DNA of 64,000 bases from Lachnospiraceae bacterium AB2028 (lineage in GTDB: Bacteria; Bacillota; Clostridia; Lachnospirales; Lachnospiraceae). This document shows, in pieces, positions 16,218 through 23,153 of the stretch. The stretch lies in the NCBI GenBank assembly GCA_000621425.1, contig JHYJ01000016.1, positions 1 through 64,000 of the forward strand, given 5' to 3'. Below the pieces are notes generated by a model that was not told the origin of the DNA, searched no databases, and saw nothing but the letters and a program-made list of their open reading frames with translations. Numbering within the stretch: position 1 is the first letter of the stretch; each line of letters begins with the position of its first letter. Made by a program: the position numbers and the translations under genes.

Positions 16218-16691
16218 TTATACTCCTCTTCCTGACAACGCAAACTCCATAAGTTCCCTGCAGTTTTGCTCGGCTACCGACAGCGCCACAGCCATTATCC
16301 GGTCGCAGAGTTCCTCCGTTTCCTTTTCTGACAGACCGCTGACAATTGGCATTTTCAGGGAATATGCAAGTGAATTCTCATATGAATCATATTCAAAACA
16401 GCCTGCCTGTGTCTGTGCATTTACAATGCTGATAAGTACGCAGAGTTCAGGTATGATATCACGCTTAAGCTCCGGCACAAGAATCATCCTGGCCACAAAG
16501 GTGTCCTCGTCAAAAAAGAATTCACCTTCTGCCAAACCGGCCTCCGTGCCAAATCCATAATGCAATGTAGTCAGCAATGTAGTCTCAAGTCCGCTTTCCT
16601 CTGCCGGGACAAGCATTATTTCAAAATCTTCTTCGTCCCTGTTTTCTGATATTGTCTTATAAAGTTTTTTCAGAATTTTTTCGCTGTTCAT
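16218..16691 (-). CDS. YbjN-like small protein, first gene of the 933-residue-protein operon
   Basis: A 157-residue acidic soluble protein with strands and helices in the order of the YbjN/secretion-chaperone-like fold: EDFEIMLVPAEE, a variable hairpin, FVARMILVPELKRDIIPELC, VLISIVNAQTQAGCFEY, LAYSLKMPIVSGL, and a final helix AVALSVAEQNCRELMEF. The middle motif I-x-x-(L/V)N-x-x-x-x-x-G-x-(A/F) parallels the 176-residue protein at the operon's other end. The ATG follows AAAGGAT. The gene lies downstream of the chemoreceptor terminator, so the four-gene unit appears to start here. Its function is unknown. Confidence 0.6.
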   Translation of the reverse strand: MNSEKILKKLYKTISENRDEEDFEIMLVPAEESGLETTLLTTLHYGFGTEAGLAEGEFFFDEDTFVARMILVPELKRDIIPELCVLISIVNAQTQAGCFEYDSYENSLAYSLKMPIVSGLSEKETEELCDRIMAVALSVAEQNCRELMEFALSGRGV

Positions 16692-16716
16692 AATATCCTT
16701 TCTCCGCTGAAGCCAA

Positions 16717-16757
16717 AATTCCCGACCGAAAGTTTTTATGCTTTCAAATCGGGAATC
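16717..16757 (-). terminator. Intrinsic terminator after the chemoreceptor gene
   Basis: On the minus strand ATTCCCGA (16749-16756) pairs with TCGGGAAT (16718-16725), and GAAAG/CTTTC extends the stem inside; the hairpin is followed by TTTTGG. It separates the chemoreceptor from the four-gene unit downstream. Confidence 0.6.
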
Positions 16758-16799
16758 TTATCTTTCATCACTGCCTCACTTGTTTGTTGCCGCTATTTC

Positions 16800-19268
16800 C
16801 TACAGTTCGAATTTTGATATGATCTCCTTAAGTTCAGCAACCGCTGTCTTACACTGTTCTACCTTCGCCATGCTGTCCGTGGTATCAGATACCATATCCG
16901 AAGTCTTACCTGCTATATCAGAGATACCTCTGGTGGATTCATTGACAGTATTGTCGATTCCGCTGATAGCCGCTGCTATACGGTCTATAGCTTCATTCAG
17001 GCTGTCAACGCTCTCGCGTATGGTAGCCATGCTCCGTCCGAAGCTTTCGGCATCCTCACGGTACTGCACGCTCACCTTGCCGAATTCCTCATAGTCTGAA
17101 AGAACATTGCTCTCAAGGAATCCTGTAGTTTCCGTCAGGCATTCTGCCATCTGATTAACTGCTGAAACAACCTCAGTAACAATGTGACCGATATCGCTGA
17201 CTGCTGATGATGACTGTGTAGCCAGGTTGCCCACTTCTGTAGCAACAACAGCAAAGCCTCTTCCTGCCTCACCTGCCCTGGCTGCCTCTATGGATGCATT
17301 CAGTGCCAGCAGGCTTGTCTGTGAAGAAATCTCCATAATGGTACCGGAAAGTGCATTTATCTTGTCTACAGACTTGGATGCCTGTATTGCCCGCTCCGAT
17401 TTTTCCTTAACAGATTCATAAATCTCTATTGTCTTCTTGCTTGCCTTGTCCGTGGTAGACGCAAGCTCGGTTGCACGCTGGGATACCTCCTTTGAAAGGT
17501 TGCTGCCATCAGCTGCAAGCTTTTCAATGCTCTGTGCATTTTCCTGGATATCTCCGATATTACCGGTTATGCCAGCAGTGGTAGCTGCAGTTTCCTGCAT
17601 GCCGGCTGCCAGTTCCTCTGTTGTAGCAGAATTGTCCTGGCAGATATTGCCCACATTTCTCATTGTAAGATCCAGATCGTCAACATTGGAATCAATGCTC
17701 TGTCCGGCACCTTCAATAGATTCCACAACATCCCTTAAGCTGTCATGCATACGCTCAACAGTCCTTGAGATTGCACCCACTTCATCAGACCGCTTTGCCA
17801 GCGTCTTAGCAGTTTTATCTTCAGAGAAATCAAGTCCTGCAATCTTGTTTATTACAGGCACAAGTGCATTTATGCCCTTCATCAGCATTGATGAAACAAG
17901 TATAACCGCAACTATTGCTACGATCAGGCAGAGTACTGCGTATATGATCATCTTGTTGCGCATCTTGGATACGCTCTTGAGCATCTCTGACTTGTCTGCC
18001 GTAACGATTACGATATTGCCGTCCTTTGTAAATGAATAGCCTGCAACTTTATTAACGCCCTTGTACTTATAGATGCATGAGCCGTCAGGAACTTCCTTGC
18101 CTGCCTGAAGGTCTGCAACAATGCCCTTTACCGCATCATTTTCTACAGGCTGGCCAATCTTCTCAGGTGTCTTATGCCAGAGCATGGTTCCGTCAGGAGA
18201 TACCATATACGCATATGATCCTTCAACTCCTGTCATCTCTATCTTTCCGATGAGAGAATCGTAATCGATCTTAACCAGTTCATCGTAATCAGATGTAACA
18301 AGAACTATGTTTCCGGTGTCAGTAAAGGAGTATCCTGCAAGTTTTTTGGAGCCCTTGTAATCATATATTACATATCCGTCCTCAACTGTCTTGCCTGCCT
18401 GAAGGTCTGCAACTATGCCCTTTACTGCGGCATTCTCAACGGGCTGGCCGATCTTTTCGGGAGTAGGATGCCAGAGCATCGTTCCATCGGGAGATACCAT
18501 ATATGCATAGGAGCCTTCTGCTACATCTATCTTTATATTTCCTATAAGGGAATCATAATTGATCTTCATGAAAGCATCATAATCAGCCGTTACGATCACG
18601 ATATCACCTGCTTTAGTGAAAGCATAGCCGGCAAGCTTTATTGCATCTTTGTATTCGTAGAAGATCGCGCCGGGTTCAACTTTGTTGCCCGCCTTAAGCT
18701 CCTCAACGATTCCTTTTACTGCGGCATTCTCTACAGGCTGACCGATCTTTTCGGTTGTCTGATGCCAGAGCATTGTTCCGTCAGGACTTACCATGTATGC
18801 ATATGAACCTTCAACGCCTGTTATGGTCACATTGCTAAGCACAGATTTAAGGGTAGCCCTGTCCGGACGGATTCCATCCACTGAAACCTTGTCAATAGCC
18901 TGTGCTGTATTTACTGCCAGGTCATAAGCATAGTTCTTATAAACCTCTTCACCGAATTCCCTTGAAAAGTCTATGGAAACTGCAGCCTCCTCTGCCAGGT
19001 TCTTTGCATATCCGCCATAGGCCTCTTCACCGAACTCTGTGGCAAAATCCACTGCCACCACTGTCTCCTGTGCCAGGTTAAGCGCGTAGTTAAGATATGT
19101 GTTCTGCATCGCTTTTGACGCATTTAACACACCGCTTATAACCTGTATAAGCACCGCAACAAACAGTATTCCTCCTGCAAATAAAGCAATTTTGGTACTC
19201 AGCCTGGAAAAGAAACCAACACTCTCGGCTTTCACGGCTGTTCTTGAAGAACTAACTTTAGAATCCAT
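16800..19268 (-). CDS. Methyl-accepting chemotaxis protein with triplicated sensor module
   Basis: An 822-residue chemoreceptor that signals through CheA/CheW to the flagellar motor. Transmembrane helix 1 is at about residues 22-46. Residues about 55-125 are helical, with three similar ~25-residue units ([20 protein letters not shown] and relatives). Three near-identical 98-residue cache/PAS-like modules follow (from about 151, 249 and 347), each with [15 protein letters not shown] and EKIGQPVEN. Then come transmembrane helix 2 (about 435-460), a HAMP region with LDFSEDKTA, and the cytoplasmic coiled coil with the conserved tip [20 protein letters not shown]. The gene stands alone between a candidate promoter and a terminator. 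The ligand is unknown. Confidence 0.93.
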   Translation of the reverse strand: MDSKVSSSRTAVKAESVGFFSRLSTKIALFAGGILFVAVLIQVISGVLNASKAMQNTYLNYALNLAQETVVAVDFATEFGEEAYGGYAKNLAEEAAVSIDFSREFGEEVYKNYAYDLAVNTAQAIDKVSVDGIRPDRATLKSVLSNVTITGVEGSYAYMVSPDGTMLWHQTTEKIGQPVENAAVKGIVEELKAGNKVEPGAIFYEYKDAIKLAGYAFTKAGDIVIVTADYDAFMKINYDSLIGNIKIDVAEGSYAYMVSPDGTMLWHPTPEKIGQPVENAAVKGIVADLQAGKTVEDGYVIYDYKGSKKLAGYSFTDTGNIVLVTSDYDELVKIDYDSLIGKIEMTGVEGSYAYMVSPDGTMLWHKTPEKIGQPVENDAVKGIVADLQAGKEVPDGSCIYKYKGVNKVAGYSFTKDGNIVIVTADKSEMLKSVSKMRNKMIIYAVLCLIVAIVAVILVSSMLMKGINALVPVINKIAGLDFSEDKTAKTLAKRSDEVGAISRTVERMHDSLRDVVESIEGAGQSIDSNVDDLDLTMRNVGNICQDNSATTEELAAGMQETAATTAGITGNIGDIQENAQSIEKLAADGSNLSKEVSQRATELASTTDKASKKTIEIYESVKEKSERAIQASKSVDKINALSGTIMEISSQTSLLALNASIEAARAGEAGRGFAVVATEVGNLATQSSSAVSDIGHIVTEVVSAVNQMAECLTETTGFLESNVLSDYEEFGKVSVQYREDAESFGRSMATIRESVDSLNEAIDRIAAAISGIDNTVNESTRGISDIAGKTSDMVSDTTDSMAKVEQCKTAVAELKEIISKFEL
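17970..18818 (-). repeat. Three tandem 294-bp coding repeats in the chemoreceptor
   Basis: The repeat period is exactly 294 bases (98 codons): the CCAGAGCAT marker recurs at 18177, 18471 and 18765. Copies one and two are full length, and copy three runs into the second transmembrane segment. Protein identity is high in the core ([23 protein letters not shown]), and the DNA differs mostly at third positions, so the duplication is real and not very recent. Confidence 0.9.
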
Positions 19269-19341
19269 TTGCGTAACCCCCTTCGTATTTTGTTTTTACA
19301 ATTTGTTTTAATTGTTTTAAGAAAACCTTTTCTGTAACATT

Positions 19342-19369
19342 TTATCATAGACAGTGCGCATAGTCTATA
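19342..19369 (-). promoter_or_regulatory. Candidate chemoreceptor promoter with inverted repeat
   Basis: On the minus strand TATGATAA (19342-19349) resembles the sigma-28/sigma-D -10 box GCCGATAA, with TATAGACT (19362-19369) twelve bases upstream. ATAGAC/GTCTAT (19347-19352 and 19363-19368) form an inverted repeat across the spacer. The match to flagellar promoters is partial. Confidence 0.3.
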
Positions 19370-19396
19370 AAATTGTATATAAAATAATACCTAAAC

Positions 19397-20104
19397 TCAG
19401 CAGGTTATTCTAAGTTCATCCGGCTCCACATGGCATTTAAGAAACAGTACCCGGACGCCCGCATCTTCAGCCTCCCTAAGGGCAGTACCGAACTCAGCAT
19501 GGGTTTCAATATTAGGCCGGACTTCGGATACGCCTTCCACCTGGATCACGAATGCCAATATTGCCTTATATCCGTTCTTTACCGCTCCGGCCAGCTCCCG
19601 CAGATGTTTTACTCCACGCTCCGTCGGGGCATCAGGAAAGTAGCCTATGCCGTCCACTTCAAGGGTACACCCCTTCACTTCCATTAGATACCGTTCTCCG
19701 GCACGCTCCATATAGAAATCTATTCTGGAATCTCCGTATGTACACTCCGGCACCACCCTGTCATAGTCCTGGCTTTCCAGCCATTCCTTCACGACCTTAT
19801 TTGGAGCCTGGCTGTCGATATTAAAAAGAAGGCCGTTATCCTTCCTGACAGCCACCAGGTCGTACTTAGTCTTCCTGCCCGGTGTTCCCGGTGCAGTAAG
19901 CCACACTTCACAGCCGGGTATCAGAAGTTCCCTGCATCTGCCCGTATTCTTTACATGAACTATTTCCTTATGTCCATTTATCTCAACCCCGGCGATAAAC
20001 CTGTTTGGACGGTTCCGGAATACAGCCTTGGTTATGTTCTCGTATTTCAATAATTTATCCTCTAAAAAATCACTATATGTGAGCCCGGTTTTAACCGGCA
20101 TCAC
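19397..20104 (-). CDS. sfsA: SfsA family protein
   Basis: A 235-residue SfsA protein, a PD-(D/E)xK-fold nucleic-acid-binding family named for a sugar-fermentation phenotype. Visible motifs are RPNRFIAGVEI, HVKNTGRCRELLIPG, the nuclease-like core RIDFYMERAGERYLMEVKGCTLE (the Asp of RIDFY and ExK of MEVKG), YFPDAPTERGVKHLREL, and AILAFVIQ. The length and motif order are standard. The start overlaps the preceding stop by four bases, so it is translationally coupled and is the last gene of the long operon that begins near 27.6 kb. Confidence 0.92.
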   Translation of the reverse strand: MMPVKTGLTYSDFLEDKLLKYENITKAVFRNRPNRFIAGVEINGHKEIVHVKNTGRCRELLIPGCEVWLTAPGTPGRKTKYDLVAVRKDNGLLFNIDSQAPNKVVKEWLESQDYDRVVPECTYGDSRIDFYMERAGERYLMEVKGCTLEVDGIGYFPDAPTERGVKHLRELAGAVKNGYKAILAFVIQVEGVSEVRPNIETHAEFGTALREAEDAGVRVLFLKCHVEPDELRITC

Positions 20105-20424
20105 TCATCTTCCGAGCCTAATCCGCTATACAGTATATCATTGTACGCCGCGTTGGCATCCTCGCAGGCCTTTTTCTCGCGCCATGCCTCTATCTCGCTG
20201 CGGATTGCCAGCATCTCATCCACCACAAGCTCGACTTTATTTGGCTTTACATTGTATAAATAAGCCATCATGCGCCGCATGGCCTTCGGGCTCCCAAGGT
20301 TCTTCGCAATCTCATTTCCCAGTTCTTTCGGAAAGCCTAATGCCACAACTGAGCTTACCAGTTCGTCCCTTGTCGCTATCCATTCCCGCTGTTCTGCTGT
20401 CAGTTTCTGTTTTTCCTGACTCAT
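20101..20424 (-). CDS. Small helical protein of unknown function
   Basis: A 107-residue protein with no signal or membrane segment. It consists mainly of amphipathic helices (TAEQREWIATRDELVSSV, KELGNEIAKNLGSPKAMRRM, VELVVDEMLAIRSEIEAW) and ends in an acidic tail, GLGSEDE. I do not recognise a family. A helical nucleic-acid- or protein-binding role is conceivable, but there is no motif to support it. It overlaps sfsA by four bases and follows the 2H phosphoesterase gene by about 80 bases. Confidence 0.6.
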   Translation of the reverse strand: MSQEKQKLTAEQREWIATRDELVSSVVALGFPKELGNEIAKNLGSPKAMRRMMAYLYNVKPNKVELVVDEMLAIRSEIEAWREKKACEDANAAYNDILYSGLGSEDE

Positions 20425-20505
20425 ATTTCCATCTCCGTAAACACTGCCATAACACGTTTCCAGATTGTCTTTCTTTTCCGCTCTTGAATCCTTGTCAGCA
20501 CACGC

Positions 20506-21012
20506 TTATTCCACATATCCGATTTCCGTATATATCATGCCATTCTTTCCACGTTCTGACCTCATCAGCGAAACCTTTGCCGCTTTCATACTCGCTTTAG
20601 GCGGAGCCGATACCGGGATTTCTCCTCCACCCCTGCAGGAATACTTCCTGATAAGGGTGATATGGGGAGAAAACCGTTTCTTATCGAAGGGAATGCCCCG
20701 CTCAGAGAGTTCTCGTCTGAGCCTCTTCACATAAGCTGCTAACTGCGGATTCTCAGCAAGTCCTACCCAGAATAAATCTCCGAAACTGCCCACTCCATCC
20801 ATGCTTATTTCCATAGGCCTGAAATCCACATGCTCCATGGCATCCAACACATCATCCGGATTCCCATAGTCCCCGACAAACGCCAAAGTGATATGCAGAT
20901 TCTCCCGCTTGGTATAATTTCCTTTTACACCCATGGTCCTCAGCTCATCCTGAAAATCCGTCAGGGCGTTAATTATGTTTTCATCAAACTGTATTGCTAT
21001 AAAAAGACGCAT
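20506..21012 (-). CDS. thpR: RNA 2',3'-cyclic phosphodiesterase (2H superfamily)
   Basis: A 168-residue 2H phosphoesterase (LigT/ThpR type) that opens 2',3'-cyclic phosphate ends; some relatives act on ADP-ribose cyclic phosphate. The two catalytic HxT motifs are visible: H40-x-T42 in ENLHITLAFVG and H117-x-T119 in FSPHITLIRKY. The N-terminal MRLFIAIQF is typical. The gene is four bases downstream of the zinc-ribbon gene in the same operon as NADAR and TIR genes, which makes an ADP-ribose-related substrate worth considering alongside tRNA or RNA ends. Confidence 0.9.
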   Translation of the reverse strand: MRLFIAIQFDENIINALTDFQDELRTMGVKGNYTKRENLHITLAFVGDYGNPDDVLDAMEHVDFRPMEISMDGVGSFGDLFWVGLAENPQLAAYVKRLRRELSERGIPFDKKRFSPHITLIRKYSCRGGGEIPVSAPPKASMKAAKVSLMRSERGKNGMIYTEIGYVE

Positions 21013-21015
21013 GTT

Positions 21016-21780
21016 TTACTCTTCCTGACTCTTTTTCGCAGCCTCGTTGAACAGGCCCATCAGCTCATAATACACAGACTGCACCACGCTGCCTTTGTCG
21101 TACATTGATGCATTCACAATATTATCGCCGTCCTTAAAGCAGACATTCACCATGCCGCCCACCATAGCCATACCATAAGGATCCTTTACCGTTGGATCAT
21201 CCAGACGGGCAGCCCTTATGATCTCGTATGCAGGTCCGATAATATCAGCTGAAATACGCATTCTCCTGCCATGAACTTCCAGCATAAGCTCGGAATCTGA
21301 ATACTCGTAAACCGTCGCCCCGTCTGTCCTGGGCGGATTCGTAGTCATATACATAGCTATCCTGAAAATGATTTCCTTCCGGATCTTTGCCCCACATACA
21401 ATGCATCTTTCTTCCGCCTGGTCTTCTGCCCCGCAGTGTGGGCACTTCCAGCCCGGCTGTTTTTCCGGCTCCGGTTGGGGTTCCGGTGCTGCAGCCACGC
21501 CTGCAACAGGAACAGGCACGCTCTGGACGGCCTGCACTTTTACTCCAACAGCCCTTCCGCAGTTCGGACAGAATTTTGCTCCCTTGCTCCTAAAACCGCA
21601 CTCACAGGTATATTCTTCCTCAACCTTCCTGCCGCATTCAGGACAGAACTTGCTTATCGGCCCGGAATAGCCGCATTCACAAGTAAAGGTCGTATCTGCT
21701 GTTTTCTGTTTCCCACACTCACTGCAGAATTTTCCGATATTCATTGTGCCGCAGTCCGGACATTTCCATTCATCTGACAT
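21016..21780 (-). CDS. Zinc-ribbon protein
   Basis: A 254-residue cytosolic protein with four or five short zinc ribbons in the first 135 residues: CPDCGTMNIGKFCSECG, CECGYSGPISKFCPECG, CECGFRSKGAKFCPNCG, and CPHCGAEDQAEERCIVCG after a Pro/Glu linker. The C-terminal domain (about 136-250) has a mixed alpha/beta pattern (SDSELMLEVHGRRMRISADI) that I cannot assign. Such proteins usually bind nucleic acid or other proteins. GCAGGA precedes the ATG, which lies inside the end of the NADAR gene (11-base overlap), indicating coupled translation. Confidence 0.8.
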   Translation of the reverse strand: MSDEWKCPDCGTMNIGKFCSECGKQKTADTTFTCECGYSGPISKFCPECGRKVEEEYTCECGFRSKGAKFCPNCGRAVGVKVQAVQSVPVPVAGVAAAPEPQPEPEKQPGWKCPHCGAEDQAEERCIVCGAKIRKEIIFRIAMYMTTNPPRTDGATVYEYSDSELMLEVHGRRMRISADIIGPAYEIIRAARLDDPTVKDPYGMAMVGGMVNVCFKDGDNIVNASMYDKGSVVQSVYYELMGLFNEAAKKSQEE

Positions 21781-22258
21781 TTTTCCTGCAATTCTCCCTC
21801 GCCATCATCAATGCGTAACCCAGCAGATTCTGACCGTTCCATTTCTCCGGATCCAGCCGGTCCGGATCTGTCATTGACAGACCTATTCCCCATATCCTGT
21901 CGCTCACGGCACACTCTGCCAGAATAGCATCGCCTGTCGCCCTTAGCTGATCCCCCAGCTCTTCATTCTGACGGAACTTTTCCAGCAGCCCTTCATAAAC
22001 GACTATCTGCCTCTTTCCCGCCCAGATATAATCAACATAGTTTGAGACCTTCCGTCCAAACTGTTTTATCTCTGCCACATCATCTGTTTCAAGTATTTTT
22101 GCAGCAATGTCATCATCGTGAAAACAGACTGCCTTCTGATACATCATGTACTGCTCCATTGACGAAAATTTAACCCCGTCCTTAACAAACTCCGACATAT
22201 ACCAGTTGCTTAAGTATCCGTTTTCTTCATTCGGATTATGAAAACATATCACATTCAT
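21770..22258 (-). CDS. NADAR (YbiA/RibX) domain protein
   Basis: A 162-residue single-domain NADAR protein. The family binds NAD/ADP-ribose-like or riboflavin-pathway N-glycosides, and some members remove ADP-ribose from nucleic acid. Signatures are NEENGYLSNWY, the substrate-pocket segment FSSMEQYMMYQKAVCFHDD, AEIKQFGRKVSNY, and IWGIGLSMTDP with NLLGYALMMAREN. The start three codons inside the longest frame is chosen because GGGGAG lies nine bases before it. It follows the RNA methyltransferase gene in the operon that also encodes a TIR protein, a possible NAD-degrading enzyme. Confidence 0.9.
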   Translation of the reverse strand: MNVICFHNPNEENGYLSNWYMSEFVKDGVKFSSMEQYMMYQKAVCFHDDDIAAKILETDDVAEIKQFGRKVSNYVDYIWAGKRQIVVYEGLLEKFRQNEELGDQLRATGDAILAECAVSDRIWGIGLSMTDPDRLDPEKWNGQNLLGYALMMARENCRKNVR

Positions 22259-22282
22259 TTTTATCATCTCCCCATAAGAACC

Positions 22283-23128
22283 TTATTTCAGCAGCTCCCA
22301 GAAACTTACAGCGCTGGCGGTTGCTACATTCAGTGAATCCACACCATGATGCATAGGAATCATGACACGATAATCACATGCATATATAGCCGCTTCCGAA
22401 AGCCCTGTTCCTTCATTGCCAAGCACTACGGCAAGCTTTTCATTTTTACGGATTTCATCATTATCAATCCCTGTAGAATCTTCGGTCAAAGCCATCGCAA
22501 CTGTTACAAAGCCTAAAGACTTAAGATTGCTGATCAAGGCTGCCCCCTCAGACTCTTCCTTTGATGCCTTGGTCCATGGAATCTGGAAAACAGTTCCCAT
22601 GCTGACTCTTGAAGACCTTCTTGAAAGCGGATCCACCGATGAGTAGTTCAATAATATGCCGTCCATTCCCAGTGCCGCAGCAGACCTTATAATGGCGCCG
22701 GCATTTGTCGGGTTCACCACCGTATCCAGAACCGCAATGCGTTTTTTATCCTGACAGAAGTCTTTCACGGAAGGCACCGGCTTCCGCCTTAATGTCATCC
22801 ACAGTCCGCGGACCAGGGTATATCCGGTAAGCTGAGTTACGATTTCTGTTCCGGCAATATATACCGGAACAGTATCCTTTTTTTCAGCACCCCACTTTTT
22901 CCCTATCATTTCAAAAACAGGACCGGCCTCAGCCTCGATCCTGCTCTTTTCCACCAGTACTGACAGCGGTTCATACCCGGCCTCAAGTGCACGCAGGATT
23001 ACATTGCAGCTTTCAGCAAGAAAGATCCCGGTATCCGGCTCATAATACCTGAACAGCTGCGACTCTGAAAGCCTTGCAAACACATCCAGCTCAGGCGCAT
23101 TTATATCCTTTATCTCAATAAGGTTCAA
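22283..23128 (-). CDS. SpoU/TrmH-family RNA methyltransferase
   Basis: A 281-residue SPOUT methyltransferase that would 2'-O-methylate rRNA or tRNA using S-adenosylmethionine; the site is unknown. The N-terminal substrate-binding region includes FLAESCNVILRALEAGYEPLSVLV. The catalytic domain has motif 1 VVNPTNAGAIIRSAAALG, motif 2 LAVVLGNEGTGLSE and motif 3 IPMHHGVDSLNVATASAV, forming the trefoil knot. The start is a TTG eleven bases after CGGAG. It sits 25 bases downstream of the TIR gene. Confidence 0.9.
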   Translation of the reverse strand: MNLIEIKDINAPELDVFARLSESQLFRYYEPDTGIFLAESCNVILRALEAGYEPLSVLVEKSRIEAEAGPVFEMIGKKWGAEKKDTVPVYIAGTEIVTQLTGYTLVRGLWMTLRRKPVPSVKDFCQDKKRIAVLDTVVNPTNAGAIIRSAAALGMDGILLNYSSVDPLSRRSSRVSMGTVFQIPWTKASKEESEGAALISNLKSLGFVTVAMALTEDSTGIDNDEIRKNEKLAVVLGNEGTGLSEAAIYACDYRVMIPMHHGVDSLNVATASAVSFWELLK

Positions 23129-23153
23129 TCCGTGTTTCGCTCCGTTGATAAAA

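Noticed and set aside
17970-18818. Assembly duplication in the chemoreceptor
   Set aside because: The three copies differ at many third positions and some residues (for example WHQTTE, WHPTPE, WHKTPE), so they are separate copies. Copy number should still be confirmed.
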